64,000 nucleotides of DNA from Stakelama sediminis (GTDB lineage: Bacteria; Pseudomonadota; Alphaproteobacteria; Sphingomonadales; Sphingomonadaceae), in NCBI RefSeq assembly GCF_014199335.1, contig NZ_JACIJI010000001.1, forward strand, positions 310,001 through 374,000, written 5' to 3'. How positions within the stretch are numbered: position 1 is the first letter of the stretch; each line of letters opens with the position of its first letter. The translations under genes and the position numbers were made by a program. Positions 27,894 through 36,433 of the stretch are shown piece by piece. A model generated the notes under the pieces. That model searched no databases. It worked only from the letters and a program-made list of their open reading frames with translations, and was not told the origin of the DNA.

Positions 27894-29201
27894 ATGAACA
27901 TGGTCTGGAATCAGGAAATCGATGTTGCAGTCGTCGGGCTGGGCTATATCGGCCTACCCACGGCGGCGGTGATCGCGCGCACCGGTGCGCGCGTGCTGGG
28001 CGTCGATGTCAATGAACAGGTCGTCGAAACCGTCAATTCGGGCAAGGTGCATATTGAGGAGATCGACCTCGACGCGCTGGTGTCCGGCGCGGTCGCACGC
28101 GGAACGCTGCGCGCCTCGACCCGGATCGAACCAGCGGACGTGTTCGTCATCGCCGTACCGACACCGTTCGGGGAAAATCACGCGCCCAATATCGGCTATG
28201 TCCTTCAGGCAGCAACGAATATCGCGGCAGTCTTGAAAACAGGCGATACCATCATCCTCGAATCCACCTCGCCCGTCGGCACGACCGAAGAGGTGGCGAG
28301 ACAGATCGCCCAACTCCGCCCCGACCTGAAGATTCCCGGGCACTGTCCTTCCACGCCGGATGTCGCCATCGCCTATTGCCCGGAACGCGTGCTGCCCGGA
28401 CGCACGCTGGTCGAACTGGTCGATAACGACCGCGTAATCGGCGGCATCACCCCGCGTTGCGCGCGCAAGGCGCTGCAATTCTATCGCCGTTTCGTGCGCG
28501 GTACCTGCGTTACCACCTCGTCCAAGGCGGCGGAGATGACGAAGCTGGCGGAAAACGCCTTTCGCGACGTCAATATCGCCTTCGCCAACGAGCTGTCGGT
28601 CATTTCCGACCGGATGGGCGTCGATGTGTGGGAGGTGGTCCGCCTCGCCAATCGCCATCCCCGCGTCAACATCCTGTCGCCCGGCCCCGGTGTCGGCGGT
28701 CATTGCATCGCGGTCGATCCGTGGTTCCTGGTGCATTCGGACCCCGAAAACACTCCGCTGATCCGCACCGCGCGACAGGTCAACGATGCCAAGATCGACT
28801 TCACCGTCGAACGCGCGGCTGAACTGGTCCGCAAAATGGGCGGTATGCCGGTCGCCTGTCTTGGCCTCGCCTTCAAGGCGAATATCGACGATCTGCGCGA
28901 AAGCCCGGCGGTCAAGGTCGCGTCCGAACTGGCAAAGCGGTTCGGCAGTCGGATCAGGATCGTCGAACCCTTTGTCGACACCCTGCCCGCCGCTTTCGAC
29001 GGCACAGGGGCTGAACTGATCGACGTCGACACCGCCATCGACCAGTGCCCTGCCCTGATCGTGCTGGTCGATCATGACGTGTTCAAATCGATCCCGCTGG
29101 AAGAACGCGGCGACAAGCATGTTCTCGACATGCGCGGCATCTGGCCCGATCAGCCGGCTCTCTCGACAGAAACGCCAACAGTACGCATCGCCGCCGGCTA
29201 A
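27894..29201 (+). CDS. wecC: UDP-N-acetyl-D-mannosamine dehydrogenase
   Basis: A 435-aa UDP-sugar 6-dehydrogenase. The NAD-binding fold opens with VAVVGLGYIGLPTAAVIART; the catalytic cysteine is in GPGVGGHCIAVDPWF; and ENAFRDVNIAFANEL and KANIDDLRESPAVKV are the central and C-terminal domain marks. It oxidises UDP-ManNAc to UDP-ManNAcA using two NAD. ATG codons at 27894 and 27900 are both possible starts, with CAAGG just upstream. It follows wecB on the same strand, so substrate and product match the neighbour. Confidence 0.93.
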   Translation: MNMVWNQEIDVAVVGLGYIGLPTAAVIARTGARVLGVDVNEQVVETVNSGKVHIEEIDLDALVSGAVARGTLRASTRIEPADVFVIAVPTPFGENHAPNIGYVLQAATNIAAVLKTGDTIILESTSPVGTTEEVARQIAQLRPDLKIPGHCPSTPDVAIAYCPERVLPGRTLVELVDNDRVIGGITPRCARKALQFYRRFVRGTCVTTSSKAAEMTKLAENAFRDVNIAFANELSVISDRMGVDVWEVVRLANRHPRVNILSPGPGVGGHCIAVDPWFLVHSDPENTPLIRTARQVNDAKIDFTVERAAELVRKMGGMPVACLGLAFKANIDDLRESPAVKVASELAKRFGSRIRIVEPFVDTLPAAFDGTGAELIDVDTAIDQCPALIVLVDHDVFKSIPLEERGDKHVLDMRGIWPDQPALSTETPTVRIAAG

Positions 29202-29347
29202 TCGTTTCGAAGGCGGAAAGAAGTCGGAATATAGTCCTCTGATCCGGCAAATGGCGCGCCTGACCGACACACTGCTTGGCGCACTGCACAATAAGCGTTA
29301 TTCAGACCCATTGTATTTCATGCGTCCGGATCATTATTTTCAGGCAG

Positions 29348-30151
29348 ATGCTAGGATTATTTCGCAAACGCGCCACCCAGCCCGCGGTTGAACATCATGT
29401 TCCCGAAGGCAAGCGGGTATATGCCATCGGCGATATTCACGGTCGGCTGGATCTGCTCGACAGTCTGATCGAACGCATCGATGCCGATGATGCGGAGCGC
29501 GGTCCCGCGCCGGGCGGCACCGACTGGATATTCCTCGGCGACCTTGTCGATCGTGGTCAGGACTCAGCCGGTGTGGTCGAACGGCTTCGCACGCTCAGCG
29601 CCGAGCGCGGCAATATGCGTTTCCTGACCGGCAATCACGAAGAGGTGATGCTGCTCGCGCTGGAGGGCAAGCGCGACTCGCTGCGTCTGTTCGATCGCAT
29701 CGGCGGGCATCAGACGATGCTGAGCTATGGCATTTCGGAACATGAACTCGCCTCGCTCGATTATGACGCGCTGCATGACCGGCTGGTCGCGGCCGTGCCG
29801 CAATCGCATCGCCAATTTCTTGAGTCGTTCGAAGACCTGATCGCCGTCGGCGACTATGCCTTCGTCCATGCCGGAGTGCATCCGGCCAATGCGCTCGACG
29901 CCCAGCGGCAGAGCGATCTGCGCTGGATTCGCAGTAAATTCCTCGATCACCCGAAAGATTTCGGGAAAATGATCGTCCATGGCCATACCATCAGTGACGA
30001 TGTGGAATGGCGGGACAATCGCATCGGCATCGACACCGGTGCCTTCGCGACCGGGCGGCTCACGGCGCTTGGTCTGGAAGGCGGCGACCGCTGGATCGTT
30101 CAGACCTGGCCGGAAGACGCCGGTAAAAGCGCTGCTCTTCAGGTCGCCTGA
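29348..30151 (+). CDS. PPP-type metallophosphatase
   Basis: A 267-aa phosphatase of the serine/threonine PPP superfamily. The two-metal motifs are complete: AIGDIHGRLDLL, FLGDLVDRGQDS, FLTGNHEEVML, and later VHGHTISDDVEW. Bacterial members act on phosphoproteins (PrpA/PrpB) or on diadenosine tetraphosphate (ApaH-like), and the sequence alone does not separate these. The start at 29348 is the first Met before the domain; the ribosome binding site is weak, so the next in-frame starts cannot be excluded. It follows wecC after about 150 bp on the same strand. A stretch at 29202-29347 shows no clear element. Confidence 0.87.
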   Translation: MLGLFRKRATQPAVEHHVPEGKRVYAIGDIHGRLDLLDSLIERIDADDAERGPAPGGTDWIFLGDLVDRGQDSAGVVERLRTLSAERGNMRFLTGNHEEVMLLALEGKRDSLRLFDRIGGHQTMLSYGISEHELASLDYDALHDRLVAAVPQSHRQFLESFEDLIAVGDYAFVHAGVHPANALDAQRQSDLRWIRSKFLDHPKDFGKMIVHGHTISDDVEWRDNRIGIDTGAFATGRLTALGLEGGDRWIVQTWPEDAGKSAALQVA

Positions 30152-30166
30152 CCGCACATTTACATT

Positions 30167-31282
30167 TTATTTTAGGGGCTTATTCCGCGTCTCTAACAAC
30201 GCGGCGGGGATCGCCGGTCGGGTCGGCATGGCCAGCGCCTTACGTGCTTCACGCGCCGTCATTTCCGCCCGCTGCTTCCATCCCATATGCGTTCCGCTGG
30301 ACAGGAAGCCGCCGGAGATCTGACGCCCCACCCCGTGCCAGAAACGCGACGCCGCCATCGGATCGTATCCGGCGTTCACCATCAGATAGACACTCAACCG
30401 GTCCGCCTGTTCCTCGGTCAGCCGAATCAGGCGATGGCTCTTTCCGAATACGCTCAGCAGCCCGCGATGCACGCCCGCGGCGGTCAGCCGTTCGGGATGG
30501 CGCAGGATCACGTGCGAATATTCATGCGCAAGTATGGCGGCAAGCTGATCGTCGGACGGCACCGCGTTCACCATCGCGGTCGATACCTGAATGACTTTTC
30601 CATCGGTTTCGGCGCCGCGGCCCGATTCGACATCCAGTTCCACGCGCCCCGGGCAGGCTTTCCGCGGGGTAATCGCAATCGTGTGGCGCTCATCGTTACG
30701 GATAATGGTAAGGCGCACAACGCCGCCACGCCCCGCCGTCGCGATGGCGCGATCCGCCGCCGCTACCGCTTCGGGGCCCTTTTCATCGCCAAGCGGACTG
30801 CCATTCACCGCAATGATGGTATCGTTCGGCTCCAGCCCGGCCGTTGCCGCAGGTCCATCGGCGAACACGCTCTCCACGGCGACTTCGCCTGCAAAATGAA
30901 ATAATTTCTGCGCAGCATCCCGATACGACCCTTCATAACTCGACCGCGCATGCAGCAACACGCCGATCGCAGCCCGCGTCGGATCGCAAAGCGCAACGTT
31001 ACCGGTCGATATCCGCCAGAAAATAGTCGCAAGCCGCTGGTCGGCGGCATGCAATGCACGCAACTGCATTATGTCCGTCGATTGCGGCCCCTGTCCCGTG
31101 CTGGCCACCGATTCGGCATGCGCCGGTATCGGCACCATCGCAATGTTGCCCAACAGCAACAGGAAGAAGATAAATTGGGACAGAAGCACCCGTCCGGGGG
31201 AAGATGATTTCTTGTCGGACGGGGTTTCGTCGGGGCGATCCGGAATGGAGCAAACTCGGCCATTTTGGGTACAATCAGGCAT
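30167..31282 (-). CDS. Exported M48-family metallopeptidase with PDZ domain
   Basis: A 371-aa protein with a hydrophobic signal or anchor segment (about 33-55, LLSQFIFFLLLLGNIAMVPI), a PDZ-like domain (about 133-205, ADGPAATAGLEPNDTIIAVN) and a gluzincin core with HEYSH at 253-257 and a glutamate-bearing EEQAD at 290-294 as the third zinc ligand. Relatives such as BepA and LoiP degrade or refold outer-membrane proteins; this one has no TPR domain. Several starts are possible (Met codons at 31282 and 31306); 31282 is chosen because it keeps a short N-terminal region before the hydrophobic segment. It ends 15 bp from the convergent phosphatase gene. Confidence 0.82.
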   Translation of the reverse strand: MPDCTQNGRVCSIPDRPDETPSDKKSSSPGRVLLSQFIFFLLLLGNIAMVPIPAHAESVASTGQGPQSTDIMQLRALHAADQRLATIFWRISTGNVALCDPTRAAIGVLLHARSSYEGSYRDAAQKLFHFAGEVAVESVFADGPAATAGLEPNDTIIAVNGSPLGDEKGPEAVAAADRAIATAGRGGVVRLTIIRNDERHTIAITPRKACPGRVELDVESGRGAETDGKVIQVSTAMVNAVPSDDQLAAILAHEYSHVILRHPERLTAAGVHRGLLSVFGKSHRLIRLTEEQADRLSVYLMVNAGYDPMAASRFWHGVGRQISGGFLSSGTHMGWKQRAEMTAREARKALAMPTRPAIPAALLETRNKPLK

Positions 31283-31482
31283 GGAACCGCCATTATCGCC
31301 AATCATTGATATCCGACAAGCTCCAAATCGATCATCGAAAATCGATCGAACCATTTTGATTGCAGGGTTGAAAAATACGCCGATACGGGGTTTTACGTAG
31401 ACAGGTAGATAAACAGGGCTTGAGTTTCGGGATATCTACATTTATTGCTTTGCAGCAAGTTTTTGCAAAAAGGGAGTTTGAT

Positions 31483-31767
31483 ATGCGGATTGGAAAGATT
31501 GTTGTTGCCGCAACCGCAGCAGCCGGGCTGATGAGCTCGACGATGGCGTTTGCCGGTACCGCTACGCGTGCAAGCACCGCGCTGCCGACCACGGCAACGG
31601 CGCTTCAGGCACCGGTCAGCGGCGTGCGTAATGCTTCGCACACGAAGAAGACCAGCCAGCTCGCCACCGGTGGCATCATCATCGCCGTTCTGGCTGCTGG
31701 TGCAGTTGTCGGCGGCATCGTCGCCGCTGCCAGCGACAACAACAACGGTGCGTCCAGCCCGGGCTGA
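31483..31767 (+). CDS. Small exported glycine-rich membrane protein
   Basis: A 94-aa protein. The N-terminus is a signal peptide (MRIGKIVVAATAAAGLMSST), the middle is Thr/Ala-rich, and a second hydrophobic glycine-containing segment (about 63-84, GGIIIAVLAAGAVVGGIVAA) is followed by a short Asn/Ser tail. ATG at 31483 follows AAAGGGAG at good spacing. A textbook terminator closes the gene, so it is a single-gene transcript. I do not recognise the family; the layout matches small envelope proteins seen in sphingomonads. It is divergent from the M48 peptidase gene. Confidence 0.72.
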   Translation: MRIGKIVVAATAAAGLMSSTMAFAGTATRASTALPTTATALQAPVSGVRNASHTKKTSQLATGGIIIAVLAAGAVVGGIVAAASDNNNGASSPG

Positions 31768-31789
31768 ACTGCACTGCAGAGATTTGAAG

Positions 31790-31823
31790 AAAGCGCGTCT
31801 GCTGATGCAGGCGCGCTTTTTTT
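31790..31823 (+). terminator. Intrinsic terminator after the small membrane protein
   Basis: Stem AAGCGCGTCTGC / GCAGGCGCGCTT with a TGAT loop, one internal T/G mismatch, followed by seven T. It starts 22 bases after the stop codon. Confidence 0.9.
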
Positions 31824-32147
31824 ATGGGTAACAACGCGAGTTTATAGCGGATTACGCGTTATTTCCATGTCGGCATGGCATGGCAGAATTTCCAGAAGTC
31901 CGCAGGCCTGAAACTCATAGCTTCAATGCCCGATATCGTAGCGCCTCAGCGGATATGCGCCCCTGTCGGTCCAGTTTACAGTCGATGGCAGTGCGGGATC
32001 GTCGTTAACCTTTATATCGCCCGTAAATCCGGCTCTCTGCAACATTGGCACGGCGCCTGCATCTTACGCTTCCGTCCATCGCGACGCTTCAAGGGGCGGG
32101 CAGGCAGTCTATATCCGGTCTCCTGCCGCCCGCCCTACCCGGCTCTC
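31824..32147. other. Gene-free stretch between terminator and GT39 gene
   Basis: About 325 bases with no reading frame I can support. It includes the AT-richer piece TTAACCTTTATATCGCCCG near 32005. No repeat, tRNA or clear hairpin was found; it lies 3' of genes on both sides. Confidence 0.5.
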
Positions 32148-33701
32148 CTACCGATACATTTTAAGCGACGGCCACAATGTCGCCAGGGGCGGCGTCACAC
32201 CCCGACATAGCGCAATCACCTTCCCATTTTCATAGGCCATCGCATAGCGCGACCAGGTCGTGCCCAGAACAACAACCTGACGGCAATACGGCCTTAACGC
32301 AGGAAGGTCGTGCTGGATCACCAGCAGGTCACGGGGGTGCTGCCCACGCAGCCCCCACAGGAAATATTGATTATGCCCGCTCAGCGCAGGGGGCAAACCT
32401 TTCCCATAGAGGTCAAGTGCAGCAGCCTCGCCGTAATTGTCCGCCTTGATTCCCGTTACGGCACGCTCGGCGACCGGAATGCGGCTCCACGCCGCTTCTA
32501 CCTGTCGGGTGAAATCGCGCCAGCCCAACTGGTCCGCAAATAGCTGCGGCAGAACGGTGCCCTTGAAGCTGCGTTCCTGCTGCTGCGGCGCAACGCCGAT
32601 ACGGGTTATATACGCGCTGAGTGCCTGCGGAGACAGGATCGGGAGCGCCATCGGCGCCGCCAGCGCGGAGAACACAACCGCCGCTGCAATCGCACCACCT
32701 GCCAGAATCCTGGCCGTCATGCCGCGCACCAGCGGTGCGAGTGTCACCGCACCGATCACGAAAAGTGTCGGATAGAGCGGTGCCAGATAATAGTCCTTGC
32801 CGTGACCGACCCGAACGATGACGACCACCACCACGGCCGCGATCACCAGAAAGCGCAAATCCCGCAGCCGTTTGACGGTGAAAGGCGCGATCAGCCCCGC
32901 GATCCACAGCGGCGCGAAAACGGGATTCATCACCATCAGCTGATTGGTGAAAAACGGCAGCGGCGCGATATCGGCATTCTTTGCCTTCGCTGCCTCGCCG
33001 AGTTCGAGGAACGGGAAACCGTGGACCAGTTGCCAGATAAAGGACGGCACGGCGATCACCGCGGCCAGCGTAGCGCCGATCCAGAAGGCAGGCCGCAACA
33101 GCAGCCGGCGTTCAGGCGTCAGCAACAGGCCGATGGTCAGCCCAACCATCCAGAACAGCATGGCATATTTGACCTGCAGCGCCACTCCCGCCACCAGCCC
33201 GGCCCAAATCAGCGCACGACTGTCTCCGTCGCGCGCCGTCCTGACCATCAGATAGGCGACCAGCGTCCAGGCCAGAGGGCCAAAGGCCGAGGTGTTGAGC
33301 GTTGCAACCAGCCCCATCATCATCGGCGCGATCGCGCACGCCAGCGCGGCAAAGGCGATGGCCAGACCGTTGCCGCCAAGCAGCCGGACGAAACGCACCG
33401 ACAGCCACACCAGCGCCCCCGCTGCCACCGCCGTCGGCAGCCGCAAGCCCCATACCCCAAGGCCAAGCTTATAGAGAAACGCCGCGGCCAACGGCACCAG
33501 CGGCGGCTGATCGACATAGCCGAAGGCGGGATGCAGCCCACAGACAATGAAATAAAGTTCGTCGCGAAACAGGTCGTAGCGTCCAGCCAGCACCCCATGC
33601 ACGGCGAAAACGATCAACGCCGGGATCAGGGCGGCAATGTCCGCCCTTCGCCATTCCCGTTTCGCATTATGCTCAATGCTATGTTGAGAGGCCTCTGCCA
33701 T
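32148..33701 (-). CDS. Glycosyltransferase family 39 membrane protein
   Basis: A 517-aa polytopic membrane protein of the PMT/ArnT-like GT-C fold. These enzymes transfer sugars from lipid-phosphate carriers in the periplasm. The first periplasmic loop carries the family motif GRYDLFRDELYFIVCG with the catalytic acidic residue, followed by GYVDQPPLVPLAAAF. About ten hydrophobic segments follow, and the last 160 residues form a soluble domain. The start codon ATG (33701-33699) is preceded by GGAGGG at 7-base spacing, but both sit in or beside a 21-bp perfect inverted repeat that would form a hairpin in the mRNA. Substrate and acceptor are unknown. Confidence 0.86.
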   Translation of the reverse strand: MAEASQHSIEHNAKREWRRADIAALIPALIVFAVHGVLAGRYDLFRDELYFIVCGLHPAFGYVDQPPLVPLAAAFLYKLGLGVWGLRLPTAVAAGALVWLSVRFVRLLGGNGLAIAFAALACAIAPMMMGLVATLNTSAFGPLAWTLVAYLMVRTARDGDSRALIWAGLVAGVALQVKYAMLFWMVGLTIGLLLTPERRLLLRPAFWIGATLAAVIAVPSFIWQLVHGFPFLELGEAAKAKNADIAPLPFFTNQLMVMNPVFAPLWIAGLIAPFTVKRLRDLRFLVIAAVVVVVIVRVGHGKDYYLAPLYPTLFVIGAVTLAPLVRGMTARILAGGAIAAAVVFSALAAPMALPILSPQALSAYITRIGVAPQQQERSFKGTVLPQLFADQLGWRDFTRQVEAAWSRIPVAERAVTGIKADNYGEAAALDLYGKGLPPALSGHNQYFLWGLRGQHPRDLLVIQHDLPALRPYCRQVVVLGTTWSRYAMAYENGKVIALCRGVTPPLATLWPSLKMYR

Positions 33702-33751
33702 CCGCCACCCTCCACTGTATCACTCGGGCAATACAGTGGAGGGTGGCGGAT
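33700..33751 (-). promoter_or_regulatory. 21-bp perfect inverted repeat over the GT39 ribosome binding site
   Basis: Arms 33700-33720 and 33731-33751 are perfect reverse complements (ATCCGCCACCCTCCACTGTA plus T) with a 10-base spacer CACTCGGGCA. In the GT39 mRNA the 3' arm contains GGAGGG and runs into the AUG, so the folded form hides the ribosome binding site. There is no T-run, so it is not a terminator. The core GTAT-N10-ATAC is shared with a site upstream of the serine hydrolase gene at 36367-36388, so it may also be a protein binding site in DNA. Confidence 0.8.
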
Positions 33752-33886
33752 GTCCACATGCGGAAAAAACGGCCGGGTTTAATGCCCTCACCGCATCCGA
33801 AAGCCCCTTACAGAAAAGGCCTCCCCAACCTTGCGCCGGGAAGGCCTTTCCATCATCGCAATACCGTCACCGGCACCTGCTGAAGA

Positions 33887-34213
33887 TCAGGCAGCGACGC
33901 CCTTTTCCTTCATCAGTTCGGCCAGTTCGCCCGATTCGTACATCTCCATCATGATGTCCGAACCGCCGACAAATTCGCCTTTTACGTATAGCTGCGGGAT
34001 GGTGGGCCAGTCGGAATAGGCCTTGATCCCCTGCCGCACTTCCTGATCCTGCAGCACGTCCACACTGTCGAATTCGACATTCAAATGCTGGAGAATTGCA
34101 ACGGCACGGCTGGAAAAACCGCATTGCGGGAACAGCGGGCTGCCTTTCATGAACAGCACCACATTCTTGTCCTTCACCAGCCCGTCGATCCGGGTTTTCA
34201 CATCATCGCTCAT
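33887..34213 (-). CDS. grxD: Monothiol glutaredoxin, Grx4 family
   Basis: 108 aa with the monothiol active site CGFS in SPLFPQCGFSSRAV and the glutathione-binding segments WPTIPQLYVKGEFVGGSDI and MMEMYESGEL. Grx4 proteins bind a [2Fe-2S] cluster between two subunits, often with BolA, and deliver clusters or signal iron state. The gene follows a bolA-like gene after 4 bp, and the two proteins form heterocomplexes in other organisms. Standard length and start. Confidence 0.96.
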   Translation of the reverse strand: MSDDVKTRIDGLVKDKNVVLFMKGSPLFPQCGFSSRAVAILQHLNVEFDSVDVLQDQEVRQGIKAYSDWPTIPQLYVKGEFVGGSDIMMEMYESGELAELMKEKGVAA

Positions 34214-34217
34214 CTTC

Positions 34218-34457
34218 TTACTCCTGTACCGGCGCTGCCGTGGTCAGTTGCAGGGCGTGCAACACGCCGCCCATCCGGCCACCCAGCGCCGCATAAACCG
34301 CCTGATGCTGACGCACGCGCGGGACGCCGCGAAAGCTTTCGCTCACAACACGCGCGGCATAATGGTCGCCGTCGCCTGCCAGGTCGGTGATTTCCACTTC
34401 GGCATCCGGAATCGCATCCCGGATCATCGCCTTGATCTCGTCGGCCGCCATCGGCAT
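34218..34457 (-). CDS. BolA/IbaG family protein
   Basis: 79 aa, complete for the family. The pattern AVYAALGGRMGGVLHALQL is the conserved C-terminal helix-turn with the invariant histidines (DHYAARVVSESF, QHQAVYAAL). BolA proteins partner monothiol glutaredoxins in [2Fe-2S] cluster handling. It sits between the zeta subunit gene (3 bp upstream) and grxD (4 bp downstream). The first two Met codons are close together, so the true start may be codon 3. Confidence 0.93.
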   Translation of the reverse strand: MPMAADEIKAMIRDAIPDAEVEITDLAGDGDHYAARVVSESFRGVPRVRQHQAVYAALGGRMGGVLHALQLTTAAPVQE

Positions 34458-34460
34458 CGC

Positions 34461-34784
34461 TTATTTCGACTCCAGCAACTGGCGGCGCGCCTCGATCGCC
34501 ATTTCGTCGAGCGCCTTGCGCACCTGCGCGTCATCCGCTTCCACCCCTGCCGCCGTCAGGTCGCCGACCAGCTTGCGGATGACGTCTTCATCGCCCGCTT
34601 CCTCGAAATCGGCCTGCACCACCGCCTTGGCATAGGCGTCGGTTTCTTCCGGGGTCAGGTTCATCTTCACCGCCGCCCATTCGCCGAGCAGCCGGTTACG
34701 CCGCGCGGTCACGCGAAAGGCGATCTCCTGATCCTGGGCGAATTTCGCCTCAAAAGCCCTTTCCCGGTCATTAAAGGTCGTCAT
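34461..34784 (-). CDS. ATPase zeta subunit-like protein (DUF1476)
   Basis: 107 aa with the DUF1476 N-terminus MTTFNDRERAFEAKFAQDQE and the helical core RNRLLGEWAAVKMNLTPEET. In Paracoccus denitrificans the homologous zeta subunit binds F1-ATPase and blocks ATP hydrolysis through its N-terminal segment; alphaproteobacteria that rely less on respiration often have weaker inhibitors. Whether this one inhibits is not shown by the sequence. The zeta - bolA - grxD order on one transcript is conserved among alphaproteobacteria. Confidence 0.93.
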   Translation of the reverse strand: MTTFNDRERAFEAKFAQDQEIAFRVTARRNRLLGEWAAVKMNLTPEETDAYAKAVVQADFEEAGDEDVIRKLVGDLTAAGVEADDAQVRKALDEMAIEARRQLLESK

Positions 34785-34873
34785 GGTCCAGCGGCACCCC
34801 TGATAATCTGTTCAGGGAACTGATGTAGGCATGACCGGTCGCAGTGACAACGGGCGATTAAGTCTGGCGAGAT

Positions 34874-36346
34874 TCAGCGATCGCTGCGACCGCGAATGTC
34901 GCCATAGGCCAGTACCAGCCGCAACGCCGCCCAAAGCACGCCTGTCATGGCGCTCGCCTCCAGCACCATCGCAAAATCCGGCTGATATAGTCTCAGCGTC
35001 GCCAGCGACACACCGAAAAACCGGTCGAAATACCAATAGAACAACACCGTCATTCCCAGTGTAATGATCAACGGAAACCACAAGCTGAACCGACCGAATG
35101 CTCCCGATTTCGCGCGCAGTTCCCTGCGGTGAAACCAGGCCCAGACCATGCAGGCGACGAAAATCACAGGCAACAGCGCCATTGCGACAAACAGGAATTT
35201 CTGAAACCAGCGGCCATCCGGTTGCGGTATGGGCAGTCCCAGTGCGCGCACCGCAATGCCGTTACGCAGAGGCAGCGTTTCCCCAAAGCCGATCCCGCTG
35301 CTCGCATTGACGAGAACCACGACACCTTTCTTCCTTGCCGGGATCATCACGGCCAGGGTTTCCACGCCGGGGCTGGTGCCGGTATGGAAAACCGTCCCGT
35401 CCTGCGGGTCGAGGAACCAGCCAAAGCCATAATAGGGGGATTGGACGGTCGCCGGACGAAACATGGCCGCCTTGATCTTCGCGCTCAGAATATCGTCGCG
35501 CCCGTTCATCAGGACGGCAAGGTAGCGCGCCACGTCACCGGCGCTGGCAACCACGCCGCCCGCCGGCGCCATCGCCTGCACGGTCGCATGTCGGGGAAGC
35601 GCGCGCTTGGTTACGAACCAGGGTTCATGCCCTCTCGCCATGCCGGCGTGAACCCGACCGTCGGATACGAAACTGTCCGTCATCCCGATGGGTTTCAGGA
35701 TATGATCCTCGACATAGCGGGCATATCCCTCGCCGCTTACCACCTCAACCAGCCTGCCGAGGATCAGATAATTGGCGTTGGAATATTCCCAGCGCGTGCC
35801 CGGCGTCGTTGCCGGCACCCATTGCGCGATCCGGTCCACGCGCTGTTTCAGCGTGTCCGTGGTACGGCTGTCATCCTGATGGCCCGCATTGCCCTGAACG
35901 GTCGAAAAGCCGCTGGTGTGGCTGAGAAGCTGGCGCACCGTAATCCTGCCGGACGGGCGGTCGGCGAATTGGTGCAGATATTGTCCTATTTCCGTGTCCA
36001 GCCCCACCCTGCCCGCTTCGACCAGTTGCAGTACGGCGACCGCTGTAAAACTCTTCGAAATAGACCCGAGCAGGAAGGGCGTGTCGGGTGCGACCTTCCG
36101 TTCGCCACCCTTCACCACATGGCCATAGGCCCGGACGGTAATCCGGCCATCATCGACAATCGCATAGGCCAGCCCCGGCGCACCCGAGGCGGGCATCTCG
36201 CTCCCGATAAACGCCTGAATGGCCCGATCCGGCGTCTCTGCACGCGCATCCGCCGCCGTAACGGACAGGGTCAACAGGAGCAGCAGAAAGAAAAGTTTTG
36301 CCACCCGCGCGCTCAATTCACGCCGATCAATGCCTATCGCGACCAT
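34874..36346 (-). CDS. Serine hydrolase (beta-lactamase class C-like) with C-terminal membrane domain
   Basis: A 490-aa protein with a signal sequence (about 15-38), a penicillin-binding/class C beta-lactamase-like domain and three or more C-terminal membrane helices (from about 370). Active-site motifs are present: SISK (S95 and K98), YSN (188-190) and HTG (321-323) in place of KTG. Members include esterases, D-aminopeptidases and peptidoglycan peptidases, and true beta-lactamase activity is not implied. ATG at 36346 has GGGGGAG upstream; a TTG four codons earlier is also possible. A GTAT-N10-ATAC element lies 21-42 bases upstream of the start. Confidence 0.88.
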   Translation of the reverse strand: MVAIGIDRRELSARVAKLFFLLLLLTLSVTAADARAETPDRAIQAFIGSEMPASGAPGLAYAIVDDGRITVRAYGHVVKGGERKVAPDTPFLLGSISKSFTAVAVLQLVEAGRVGLDTEIGQYLHQFADRPSGRITVRQLLSHTSGFSTVQGNAGHQDDSRTTDTLKQRVDRIAQWVPATTPGTRWEYSNANYLILGRLVEVVSGEGYARYVEDHILKPIGMTDSFVSDGRVHAGMARGHEPWFVTKRALPRHATVQAMAPAGGVVASAGDVARYLAVLMNGRDDILSAKIKAAMFRPATVQSPYYGFGWFLDPQDGTVFHTGTSPGVETLAVMIPARKKGVVVLVNASSGIGFGETLPLRNGIAVRALGLPIPQPDGRWFQKFLFVAMALLPVIFVACMVWAWFHRRELRAKSGAFGRFSLWFPLIITLGMTVLFYWYFDRFFGVSLATLRLYQPDFAMVLEASAMTGVLWAALRLVLAYGDIRGRSDR

Positions 36347-36366
36347 CTGCTCCCCCAAACAAAAGC

Positions 36367-36388
36367 CGTATTACTTACGCAATACAGT
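36367..36388 (-). promoter_or_regulatory. Operator-like element upstream of the serine hydrolase gene
   Basis: Read on the minus strand it is ACTGTATTGC-GTA-AGT-AATAC-G. It matches the centre of the GT39 upstream repeat (33716-33737) at 17 of 22 positions and contains GTAT-N10-ATAC (36368-36385) plus an adjacent palindrome AATACAGTATT. Both copies lie 15-42 bases before a start codon. A GntR/YtrA-type repressor is one candidate, but the factor is unknown. Confidence 0.5.
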
Positions 36389-36433
36389 ATTTTGTTGTCC
36401 AGAGCAGCATCGGTCTGTACTACCGATGCGCGT

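Noticed and set aside
31875..32210. A 111-codon plus-strand frame
   Set aside because: No motif, runs into the GT39 gene from the opposite strand, no ribosome binding site.
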